From NCBI GenBank assembly GCA_964586145.1, contig CAZPHH010000110.1, positions 1 to 14,033 on the forward strand: DNA of 14,033 bases, written 5' to 3'. The translations under genes and the position numbers were made by a program. This document shows, one piece after another, positions 7,961 to 13,957 of the stretch (its first letter is position 1; each line of letters begins with the position of its first letter). Below the pieces are notes generated by a model. That model was not told the origin of the DNA. It searched no databases and saw only the letters and a list, made by a program, of their open reading frames with translations. Origin of the DNA: JAFGJQ01 sp964586145. GTDB taxonomy: Bacteria > Planctomycetota > Phycisphaerae > UBA1845.

Positions 7961-8040
7961 ACCACTCGTCGAAACATGCGGCAACTACCGAATTCGCAGC
8001 GGGTTCCAGTCATTCGACGTGTCGAAACTTCGCATCCCGC

Positions 8041-8069
8041 TTGAATGCGAACGTGCTTTAAGAGATAAT
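8041..8069 (+). promoter_or_regulatory. Sigma-70-type promoter for the large secreted protein
   Basis: TTGAAT (8041-8046), exactly 17 bases, then GATAAT (8064-8069), four and five matches to the consensus hexamers. Transcription would begin near 8076, giving a leader of about 178 bases before the ATG at 8254. It lies 80 bases after the PilZ gene stop, so the large gene has its own promoter. Confidence 0.6.
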
Positions 8070-8075
8070 ACTGCC

Positions 8076-8253
8076 TGAGGTCGCAGTTGCGCTCTTCCGT
8101 TGATCGGAGGCGCATGAGCGGGTTGGTGCAGGTTCTGGCGGGGAAGGGCATGTCCGATACGCCAATCAGGCCCCCCCCAACGTCCTGCCGACCGAAAAAT
8201 ACGGCATCGGCCGGACACACGTCTTGAATTCGGCCGCATCCAAGGAGCCACAC
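8076..8253 (+). other. Long 5' leader with hairpin and possible 37-codon leader ORF
   Basis: The leader between the promoter and the large gene holds a hairpin at 8187-8211 (GCCGACCG, 7-nt loop, CGG-CA-TCGGC). It also holds an ORF 8114-8227 starting MSGLVQVLAGKG, preceded by GGAGG at 8106-8110, only three bases from its ATG. That ORF ends 26 bases before the main start. Its sequence matches nothing I know, so translation is doubtful. No riboswitch consensus that I know fits. Confidence 0.3.
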
Positions 8254-11200
8254 ATGATGTCCAGACAGTCGACGCGCGGCACGCGTGGAGCGGGTCAGGC
8301 CGTGATTCCCTTTTTGGCCCTGGCCCTGGTGCTGGCCGCGAGCAGCCCGAACGCAACGGCCGGCCTTCTGCTCAACGAGATCGTCTACGATCCCGCCAGT
8401 ATCGGCCGGGACGACCTGCAGAGTGCCGCCACGCGCATCGAGCTGTACAACAACGGCCCCGGCCATGTGGATCTCGCCAACTGGACGATCGCCCGCGGCG
8501 ACGGCATGCCGGCCATCATCCTGCCGCCCCTGGACCTGCCGGACGGATGCTTCCTCACGCTCTATCTGACGGCCGGACCCGACGATCTGGACTTCACGGA
8601 CGGCGCCGGAGAGTTGTTCCTTGGCCCGATCGGCCTGCCGTTTGACCCGGCCCACGACGCATGCGCGCTGTACAACGGCCCCCCCGGCGAAGCGACCCTC
8701 GTCGACTTCGTCGCCTGGAGCCGCAACGGCATATACCTTCCCGATGTTGCTCACGACCACGCGGTCAACGCCGGCCTGTGGACCGCCGGCGCTTTCGTAC
8801 CCACCGACGAGCTCCTGACCGGCGACTCGCTGGCGCGATGTTTCGACGGCTTCGACCGCAATCTGCCCGACGATTGGCGCATCGTGCCGATTTCCCTGTA
8901 CGCGCACCACCGGGCCTACACGGTCGAAAACCCGATTCAACTTTCACCGAGCAACCGCGACGTGTTCACCACGACACCGGCCACGTTCACCTGGACGCCC
9001 CTCCCCGGCGTGACCGCCTACGAATTCCAATTGGCCACCGACCACACGTTCGCCACCACGCTGGTTCACGCCACCGGCCTGCCCGACGCGGCATATGCGC
9101 CCGGCCTGACCCTGTCCGCCAATGTCTATTTCTGGCGCGTGCGCGCCCAATTCGGGGTCGACTTCACGCCCTGGGCCGCCGGTTGGATGTTCGTGGTCAA
9201 CCCGGATCTGAAAAGCCTGGAGGCGCAGCTCTGCCGGGCATGCCCGTTCAAGTACCAGCGCAAGGATACGAACCTGCTGTGCCTGTGGACCGATAGGGAT
9301 CCTCATACCCGCCCGGGGTGTCCGGAAACCGGAAGCTGTGCCTGGGACCAGCCCCACCCGAACCAAAGCCCGGAGACCAGCGGCTGTCGACACGGCCGAA
9401 ACTACTGCTGGGCCGCATCCATCGCGATGGTCAACGGCAGGCACGGCGGCGACCTGAGCCAGGATCGGATCGCCTACGAAAACTGGAACTCGCAACGCCC
9501 CCAGCCGGAAGGTGACCTGGGCCACGACCGGCCAAGCAGCGACGGACGAATCACCACCGTCCTGTCCTGGGCGCTGAACGGCGCCGCCATCAACTACCAA
9601 TACGTCGGTCCCGGCAACTTCACCTTCGCGCAGATGAAACAGTGGATCGATGAACGCGAGTGCTTCGTCGCTGCCGTGCCCGGCCACTGCCTGGTGCCGA
9701 CCCTCTATTTCGAATTCACAACAACGAGCGGCACCAACTGCCAGATCGTCTATGCCCACGACCCGTGGCGCGGGCCCCATCACCCGCACGTGTTCAGCTA
9801 CGTCATCGCCGGGTCGCCCTCGCCGTACTGGCGCCAGCACCGCACCAACCGGTTCGACGCCGTCTGGCTGCAGCCCACCGCGGGTGTGACCGGCCGGATG
9901 CAGGAAGCCTCGGTCACCACCGACTCCGACGGCGACGGGATCATGGATTTTGACGAGGGGATGCCCCGAGCGCTTCAGTCATCCCCCACCAATCCGGATA
10001 CGGACGAGGACCAGGTCCCCGATAAGGAGGAGATCCGCAACTACACCTTCCACGACACATACCATCCCGGCCACGAGAACGACGCCCTGTCCTTCTCCGA
10101 CTGGGACGGCGACGGACTCCGATCCGAGTCCGACTGCGACTCGGACAACGACGGCGATTTCGACGGCGGGGAGGATATCAACGGCAACGGCCACAACCCC
10201 GAGCAGGGGGAAACCTGCATGTTCCGGCCGAGTGACCTGGAAATCACCGTCCACGTCGACAAAGACATCTACCGCGTCGGCGAGCCCGTGTACATCGTCG
10301 ACACCAACGCCCGCCGGACGCGCACCTTCCACGAGTGGTCCCTCTACTGGTACGAGCTGGGGCCTGGCCTCCCGTCCAAGAACGACGGAGATCCGATCGC
10401 CCACAGCGGTCTGTTCATCACCAATCACCGTGGCGGCGCCTTGCAGCATCACGTGCATGACTGCCCCTACGCGGGGCCATGGTACCTCTATGCCGACGTG
10501 CTGAGTGACGGGCTCTATTCCGCGCCGGACAACTGGGACCCTCCCACCTTCTGGTGGTGCATCCCCGGGAACCCGCCCGTCACCACGCCGCCGTCCACGC
10601 CGACAACCCCGCCGGGCTGCCCGCGGTATCCGACGCCGGTCAGCGGCGGCGGCAGCTACGACCCCGACGGCCCGATCACCCGCTGGGTCTGGACCCTCAA
10701 CAACAACGTCCTCTACGACGGCGACTATCCGGACATTGTCGTCACCCTGCCGCTCGGTCCGTCCGAGATCAAGCTGACGACCTACGACGAGGACGGCCTG
10801 TCCAGCTCGGCCGTGACCACGGTCGTCGCCGAGGGCGGCATGCCGCTGCCGGCCGTCTTCCCGATGGATCAGCAGATCAACCTGCACAACCCAAGCGACC
10901 CGAACCTCGACGCGATCCAGGCCGAGCCGCCCACCGAGTTGCTGTTCCTCAATGACGGCCTGCATGCGTTTACCCGCGTCCTGTTCCCGACCAGCCAGGC
11001 CTGGTCCGGACCGATCATCGATCTGCGATGGGCCTGCCATGATCCGGCCAACATCACGGAACCCGGGCTCATGCTGCGCTTCACCGCCCGCTACTACCAG
11101 AGCGAGGCGTATCCGGTCCCCTACCGGTACGCCCCGATCTATGTCACGCTGCTGGATACCATGGGCTACACTGCGGATCTCGGTGCGCTGTACGGCCCGC

Positions 11201-11577
11201 AACCCGACCCGACGTATCCCGCGTGGCAGACCATCGAAGCACCGCTGGACATCCTCGTGGCCGACGATTTGTTCGACCCCACGCAGGTTGCGCAGATCCT
11301 GTTCAGCGGGCATGCGTTGTACGTGGAGGGTGAAGAAGCAGCCCGCTTCGGCGAGGCACACGTTGACATTCGCGATGTGTACCTGGGCCCCGGCCCGTCG
11401 CAACCGGGCGACTGCAACAACGACCTCGTCGTCGATCTCGCCGACTGGCCGCTGATCGCTGACTGCCTGGCCGGACCGGACGTCCCGCACGCCCCGCACT
11501 GCGCCTGCGCGAACGCGGACGGCGACACCGACGTGGACCTGAAGGACTTCTCGATGATTCAGCCCCACTTCGACTGA
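8254..11577 (+). CDS. Large secreted multidomain protein: lamin-tail, C39/papain-like peptidase, Ca-binding repeats, PKD-like, dockerin
   Basis: 1107 residues, with AAGGAG six bases before the ATG at 8254. A signal peptide (basic start, hydrophobic 16-29, cleavage after NATA near 37) indicates export. Domains: lamin-tail about 38-190 (LLLNEIVYDP, RIELYNNGPG, DLANWTI); fibronectin-like beta domain about 230-325; cysteine-peptidase-like domain about 370-540 with NYCWAAS (C385), GHC (H478) and AHDPW (D503), the expected triad order; acidic DxDxDG-type calcium repeats about 555-650; PKD-like domain around SYDPDGPITRWVW after a Pro/Thr-rich stretch; a beta-rich module; dockerin-like repeats 1052-1107 (GDCNNDLVVDLADW and DGDTDVDLKDF). 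The oxyanion glutamine six residues before C385 is Arg379, so activity is uncertain. In planctomycetes such dockerins are common without cellulosomes and probably mediate surface or protein attachment (inference). Substrate unknown. Confidence 0.85.
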   Translation: MMSRQSTRGTRGAGQAVIPFLALALVLAASSPNATAGLLLNEIVYDPASIGRDDLQSAATRIELYNNGPGHVDLANWTIARGDGMPAIILPPLDLPDGCFLTLYLTAGPDDLDFTDGAGELFLGPIGLPFDPAHDACALYNGPPGEATLVDFVAWSRNGIYLPDVAHDHAVNAGLWTAGAFVPTDELLTGDSLARCFDGFDRNLPDDWRIVPISLYAHHRAYTVENPIQLSPSNRDVFTTTPATFTWTPLPGVTAYEFQLATDHTFATTLVHATGLPDAAYAPGLTLSANVYFWRVRAQFGVDFTPWAAGWMFVVNPDLKSLEAQLCRACPFKYQRKDTNLLCLWTDRDPHTRPGCPETGSCAWDQPHPNQSPETSGCRHGRNYCWAASIAMVNGRHGGDLSQDRIAYENWNSQRPQPEGDLGHDRPSSDGRITTVLSWALNGAAINYQYVGPGNFTFAQMKQWIDERECFVAAVPGHCLVPTLYFEFTTTSGTNCQIVYAHDPWRGPHHPHVFSYVIAGSPSPYWRQHRTNRFDAVWLQPTAGVTGRMQEASVTTDSDGDGIMDFDEGMPRALQSSPTNPDTDEDQVPDKEEIRNYTFHDTYHPGHENDALSFSDWDGDGLRSESDCDSDNDGDFDGGEDINGNGHNPEQGETCMFRPSDLEITVHVDKDIYRVGEPVYIVDTNARRTRTFHEWSLYWYELGPGLPSKNDGDPIAHSGLFITNHRGGALQHHVHDCPYAGPWYLYADVLSDGLYSAPDNWDPPTFWWCIPGNPPVTTPPSTPTTPPGCPRYPTPVSGGGSYDPDGPITRWVWTLNNNVLYDGDYPDIVVTLPLGPSEIKLTTYDEDGLSSSAVTTVVAEGGMPLPAVFPMDQQINLHNPSDPNLDAIQAEPPTELLFLNDGLHAFTRVLFPTSQAWSGPIIDLRWACHDPANITEPGLMLRFTARYYQSEAYPVPYRYAPIYVTLLDTMGYTADLGALYGPQPDPTYPAWQTIEAPLDILVADDLFDPTQVAQILFSGHALYVEGEEAARFGEAHVDIRDVYLGPGPSQPGDCNNDLVVDLADWPLIADCLAGPDVPHAPHCACANADGDTDVDLKDFSMIQPHFD

Positions 11578-11600
11578 CGCCGCGAAGCCCCGGGTCGGCA

Positions 11601-11705
11601 TGTACCACTGCTCTTACGCAGCGCTCCCGACACATCAACGGGCGTGCCACCCTGTGCCACTGCTCTTGAGCAGTGGTCCCGGCTCATTTGCGGGTGTGCC
11701 ACCGC
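11601..11705. repeat. Two-copy 52-bp tandem repeat with 9-bp palindromic arms
   Basis: Units start at 11601 and 11653, and a few bases of a third follow at 11705. Each opens TGTRCCACTGCTCTT and ends near GGGYGTGCCACC. In copy two CCACTGCTC and GAGCAGTGG (11657-11676) form a perfect 9-bp dyad around TT; in copy one the right arm is mutated. It starts 24 bases after the stop of the large secreted-protein gene. The unit recalls a dispersed planctomycete intergenic repeat (memory, unchecked). Confidence 0.75.
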
Positions 11706-11729
11706 GTGCCATCTATGAGCAAGCCCATT

Positions 11730-11784
11730 CTCCGCCCCATCCCCGCATCCGGGCCGCAGGCCCGGATGCGGGGATGGGGCGGAG
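11730..11784 (+). terminator. Perfect 26-bp inverted repeat with 3-nt loop; possible terminator
   Basis: The left arm 11730-11755 and right arm 11759-11784 are exact reverse complements around GCA, starting CTCCGCCCCATC and ending GATGGGGCGGAG. Two more G-T pairs could extend the base. It lies 150 bases after the stop of the secreted-protein gene and would fold into a very stable RNA hairpin. There is no T-run on either strand, so a classical intrinsic terminator is not proven; an exact long palindrome could equally be a mobile or recombination-prone element. Confidence 0.5.
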
Positions 11785-11883
11785 GGCGGAAAGACGAGGC
11801 GAGACGCGAAAGACCGGAAGACGCAGTCACGGAGGAAACAAAAACGGCGAGGGGAGGGGCCGGGGCGGACTGGAAAGGACGGA

Positions 11884-11919
11884 ATGGACTCGATGGACAC
11901 CATGGACACGATGGACCCC
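11884..11919. repeat. 9-bp tandem repeat (ATGGACACC), four units
   Basis: ATGGACTCG, ATGGACACC, ATGGACACG and ATGGACCCC follow each other without a gap. The repeat sits at the end of a purine-rich tract (about 11780-11885) and is followed by a small CCCCC-TAGC-GGGGG dyad (11916-11929). As 9 is a multiple of three it creates spurious ORFs. Confidence 0.7.
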
Positions 11920-12173
11920 CTAGCGGGGGGCTGTGATCAGGGGGGGCTGTGCAACGGGCGGGATGGACCCGCCACGGCAGGCAGGCTCTGACACGTGGGG
12001 ATCCCGGAGCGGGCGGGGTCGGGCGTCTGTGAGTGCCGTGGTCTGTCGCCCCGATGGGTCTGGTTGCATATGGCGTGCGGCATTCCAGGGGCTCGCGCCG
12101 CCCAGCTACACGTCGGGTAAGCGGTTTGTCCTTGGCCGGAAGGGGATGGGCGGCGAAGCTGGGGTGTCCGGGC
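11920..12173. other. Intergenic stretch without recognisable gene
   Basis: Short ORFs in several frames here overlap one another and lack ribosome sites, conserved motifs or a consistent codon-position pattern. The only local structure is a repeated GGGGGGCTGT at 11925 and 11942. I see nothing else I can support. Confidence 0.4.
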
Positions 12174-12302
12174 TCATGGGTTCAGGAAAGACGATCGTCC
12201 GACGCCGGAGGCTATGCTCACACCCCACGCCACGACCACGAGCGTGCATAGCACGAGCCCAGTCCACTTGGCGGTGCGGAGGAACCGGGAAAGTCGTTGC
12301 AA
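12174..12302 (-). pseudogene. Probable relic of a small membrane protein (42 codons)
   Basis: Reading the minus strand from TTG at 12302 gives 42 residues with a basic start (QRLSRFLRTAK) and a clear membrane helix, WTGLVLCTLVVVAWGVSIAS, before a stop at 12174. Basic start, AKWTG and a helix ending in AWxVS resemble the N-terminus of short planctomycete membrane proteins of unknown function (recollection). Such proteins continue for 100 or more residues, but the downstream frames here show no such continuation, so I read this as a truncated copy. A TGGTACAAT -10 lies at 12317-12309, so close that a transcript would start about at the TTG. Confidence 0.35.
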
Positions 12303-12308
12303 GGGGGG

Positions 12309-12317
12309 ATTGTACCA
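12309..12317 (-). promoter_or_regulatory. Extended -10 element TGGTACAAT
   Basis: On the minus strand TGG is followed by TACAAT (12314-12309) and CCCCCC. This is the TGn-extended -10 form, with no recognisable -35. It faces the membrane-protein relic and matches the elements before aroDE and before the gene at 12546. Confidence 0.4.
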
Positions 12318-12330
12318 TTGTGGGGCAGTT

Positions 12331-12347
12331 GCGGGACCGCGCCGGGG
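12331..12347. repeat. Candidate distal attachment site (copy of tRNA-Arg 3' end)
   Basis: GCGGGACCGCGCCGGGG is identical to 13941-13957, which spans the last bases of the tRNA-Arg gene and its 3' flank, and runs in the same orientation. Allowing small gaps, similarity extends outward: GGCAG before it at 12324, and GACTC then GAAC after it. One copy in a tRNA 3' end and one in direct orientation 1.6 kb away is the geometry of attL/attR. Two bases of the T-arm are missing here. Confidence 0.5.
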
Positions 12348-12350
12348 GAC

Positions 12351-12431
12351 TCAGAACACCGCCTGGAATACCGCGAAGTCGGCCTCGTCCACGTCGCCGT
12401 TGTTACCGCCTTCCAGATCGGCGGCGTCGCA
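12351..12431 (-). pseudogene. 3' fragment of a dockerin-type protein gene
   Basis: The minus strand encodes 26 residues, CDAADLEGGN followed by NGDVDEADFAVFQAVF, then a stop at 12353-12351. This is the closing half of a planctomycete-type dockerin repeat, and compares with DGDTDVDLKDFSMIQPHF at the end of the secreted protein at 8254-11577. Upstream in the same frame (to 12731) the reading frame is unlike an exported protein and is occupied on the other strand by a better gene. I infer a severed gene end. The stop is five bases from the attachment-site copy. Confidence 0.55.
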
Positions 12432-12497
12432 TGGGGGTTTGCACCGTGCTGGAGTGGTGGCGAGGCCGGCACCCGGGTTTTCTCGGTGTGACTGGCG

Positions 12498-12506
12498 TGG
12501 TAGAAT
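12498..12506 (+). promoter_or_regulatory. Extended -10 element TGGTAGAAT for the downstream gene
   Basis: TGG-TAGAAT followed by GCCCCC, 39 bases before the ATG at 12546, would start transcription near 12513. There is no clear -35, as usual for extended -10 promoters. It belongs to the same three-member motif set as the sites before aroDE and at 12309-12317. Confidence 0.45.
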
Positions 12507-12545
12507 GCCCCCGGCCGCGAGCCACGTCACCTGGGAGGCCCCCAC

Positions 12546-12938
12546 ATGGGTTGGCATGAGCTCCTGTTCGTGCTGCTGTTGCTGGTTCCGGGAATCCTGG
12601 TCTGTGGCGTGCTTGTTGTCGTCATCCTGGCTGTGTTTCGGCGCAACCGCAGTTCGCACCCGCGGTGCGGCACTCCGTTGGACGGCCAGGGCACGGCCGG
12701 TGAGCCGTGCAAGCACGATGCGGACCATCACAGCGCCGGTTTCGTCAACATCACGTTTCGCCTGGGCCTGCTGCGGCGGTGTCCTTACTGCAGACGTTGG
12801 TTCGCACTCACTCGCGGAGCATCAGAGACTGACGCGAAACTGGAATGCCGAATCGAGAGGTTCCACTGCACCAAGTGTGAGCGACAGGTCGTGTACTCAG
12901 AATTCACGTCCCCTTGGCTGCTCCGATCACACCGGTGA
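12546..12938 (+). CDS. Small membrane protein with zinc-ribbon-like C-terminus
   Basis: A 130-residue protein. Residues 4-32 form one hydrophobic helix (ELLFVLLLLVPGILVCGVLVVVILAV) followed by the basic stop-transfer RRNR, so the rest is probably cytoplasmic. The soluble part has CPYC (79-82) and CTKC (108-111), 25 residues apart, a plausible zinc ribbon, plus C41 and C55. No function is recognised. GGGAGG at 12533-12538 sits seven bases before the ATG and TGGTAGAAT lies upstream, so expression signals look intact. It lies inside the candidate tRNA-Arg islet, convergent with the unknown gene at 13023-13712, and uses more A/T-ending codons than the core genes. Confidence 0.75.
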   Translation: MGWHELLFVLLLLVPGILVCGVLVVVILAVFRRNRSSHPRCGTPLDGQGTAGEPCKHDADHHSAGFVNITFRLGLLRRCPYCRRWFALTRGASETDAKLECRIERFHCTKCERQVVYSEFTSPWLLRSHR

Positions 12939-12957
12939 TCGAGCCTGCGACGGCTCG
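12925..12957 (+). terminator. Two small adjacent hairpins between convergent genes
   Basis: GATCAC-ACCG-GTGATC (12925-12940) overlaps the stop codon of the zinc-ribbon gene, and CGAGCC-TGCGAC-GGCTCG (12940-12957) follows at once. They lie in the gap before the convergent gene ending at 13023. No T-run follows, so a terminator role is only a possibility. Confidence 0.25.
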
Positions 12958-13022
12958 GGAAACGTGCCCATGCAGGTCATGCACGCCTGTTTGTACGCCG
13001 ATGACCCAGGGCCGGATGCGGC

Positions 13023-13712
13023 TCACGTCGTTGGCGGAGTCGGGCCGCGTTCCAGATACGGGTTCAAATCACGCGGAACTCCACGCCGGATCTTCGCAAG
13101 GGCGGAGGGCAAGGCCCAAATCTCGAGTCCAGGCCCGTCAAGCGGTCCATTCCTTGTGACCCGGACCGCATGCTTCTGCACCCGTCGTTGTAGTCGGCGC
13201 CACCACTTCTCAGTCTCGGGCGGAGCGGGCCTGCCGATCAGCTTGAAATAGTTGCCGATCCACCCGAAACTCGACATCGCGATTGAGTTCGGCGCATCTT
13301 GCCCCTGAGCGTAGGCGTCGAACCAAATGATCCCGGGATGACCTGACCCGAAGTACGGATCGGGATGATCTGCGCGGTTTCGCTCTTGCCACGTTTCCTC
13401 GATGTGCTTCCGGAGTTCCGGGTTGAACTTGTGGTGAGCCTTGCTGGGCTTCCAGTCCGGTTCAATCCAGCCGGCCCAAGGATCCTCGATCAGTTTGACT
13501 TCCTCGTCCGGGTCTTGTGGGTGAAGGGGGAGCGGCCCGCTCGGCTCGTGCCACATGCAGTAACGGCGGCCCGGTTCGACGTTGCAGTGTTCGACTGCCT
13601 TCCACCGCTTCCGGCCAACACTCACGATCCACGCGATGTCCGGCTCGCTCAGCAGCCAGTCAGCCAGTGACTGAAGGTCATCCGCATCGGCATACATGGC
13701 TATTGCAGGCAT
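13023..13712 (-). CDS. Uncharacterised conserved protein
   Basis: A 229-residue soluble protein without signal peptide or membrane helix. Its middle and end are rich in Trp, Pro and aromatic residues: RRYCMWHEPSGPLPLHP, EDPWAGWIEPDW, YFGSGHPGIIWFDAYA, SSFGWIGNYFKLIG, TEKWWRRLQRRV and LEIWALPSALAKI. I associate this pattern with a scattered bacterial family of unknown function but cannot name it. ATG at 13712 was chosen; ATG at 13697 (MYADADD) is also possible. The open frame continues to TTG at 13910 but the extra residues look random. It lies in the candidate tRNA-Arg islet, with codons such as ATA, TCA and GTT early on, which are rare in the flanking genes. Confidence 0.7.
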   Translation of the reverse strand: MPAIAMYADADDLQSLADWLLSEPDIAWIVSVGRKRWKAVEHCNVEPGRRYCMWHEPSGPLPLHPQDPDEEVKLIEDPWAGWIEPDWKPSKAHHKFNPELRKHIEETWQERNRADHPDPYFGSGHPGIIWFDAYAQGQDAPNSIAMSSFGWIGNYFKLIGRPAPPETEKWWRRLQRRVQKHAVRVTRNGPLDGPGLEIWALPSALAKIRRGVPRDLNPYLERGPTPPTT

Positions 13713-13940
13713 GGGCTCGATCTCGCATCCGGAGTTCGTTGCGGCCGACAAAGCATACGCGACGATCGCGGACGGTCCTATTGGGATCCCAGGGGTTGCC
13801 CCCGCAACTCGCTGTGGCGAACGGATGCCGCCTGGCTGCCCCCTCGCACGCGGCTTTTGGACAGCAACCGCGGCAGGGGACTTCAACGTCGCCCGGCGGA
13901 GTTGGGGCAAATCGTGACCACCTTCTCAGCAGGCAGAGCC
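13713..13940. other. Spacer upstream of unknown gene, with imperfect inverted repeat
   Basis: No gene is convincing here. TTGCCCCCGCAACTC (13796-13810) faces GAGTTGGGGCAA (13899-13910) as an imperfect inverted repeat that spans about 115 bases, differing by a three-base insertion. The promoter of the unknown gene on the minus strand should be here, but I cannot identify one. Confidence 0.3.
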
Positions 13941-13957
13941 GCGGGACCGCGCCGGGG
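13941..13957. repeat. Candidate proximal attachment site in tRNA-Arg 3' end
   Basis: This is the tRNA-side copy of the 17-base repeat also found at 12331-12347. Ten of its bases (13948-13957) are the discriminator, the 3' acceptor strand and the first T-arm bases of the tRNA gene; seven are 3' flank. Integration here would leave the tRNA intact, as seen. Confidence 0.5.

Larger units (their letters stand above)
12331..13957. mobile_element. Candidate tRNA-Arg-associated islet, no integrase
   Basis: About 1.6 kb bracketed by the two copies of the tRNA-Arg 3' end. It carries a dockerin-gene fragment, a zinc-ribbon membrane protein and an uncharacterised protein in opposite orientations. Hand counts of 60-base lines inside give roughly 55-58% GC against about 65% in a line of the secreted-protein gene; this is a small sample. 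No integrase, excisionase or transposase is present, so it would be a remnant, a satellite mobilised in trans, or a deletion derivative. Chance repetition of a GC-rich 17-mer is the main alternative. Confidence 0.35.

Noticed and set aside
8076..8253. Cyclic-di-GMP riboswitch in the leader
   Set aside because: Tempting because of the neighbouring PilZ gene, but the conserved bases of the GEMM classes are not found.
7837..8940. 367-codon minus-strand frame spanning the promoter region
   Set aside because: It is antisense to the PilZ gene and to the lamin-tail domain, and crosses a good promoter and leader. No family features.
9979..11601. 540-codon open frame on the minus strand
   Set aside because: It is the mirror of the dockerin-protein coding frame; its composition is Arg/Gly/Val-rich without motifs.
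11933..12559. 208-codon plus-strand ORF
   Set aside because: It crosses the membrane-protein relic, the attachment-site copy and the promoter of the zinc-ribbon gene. Arg/Pro-rich translation without family features.
12214..13251. 345-codon plus-strand frame
   Set aside because: It covers the zinc-ribbon gene in another frame and antisense parts of the relics. There is no ribosome site at its start, and the composition looks random.
13796..13910. Integron attC-like site
   Set aside because: Inverted GTTGGGG/CCGCAAC-type ends about 115 bp apart resemble attC at first sight, but the core does not fit GTTRRRY or RYYYAAC and no integron integrase is seen.
13696..13917. 73-codon plus-strand ORF upstream of the tRNA
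   Set aside because: No ribosome site, no recognisable motif; partly antisense to the start of the unknown gene.
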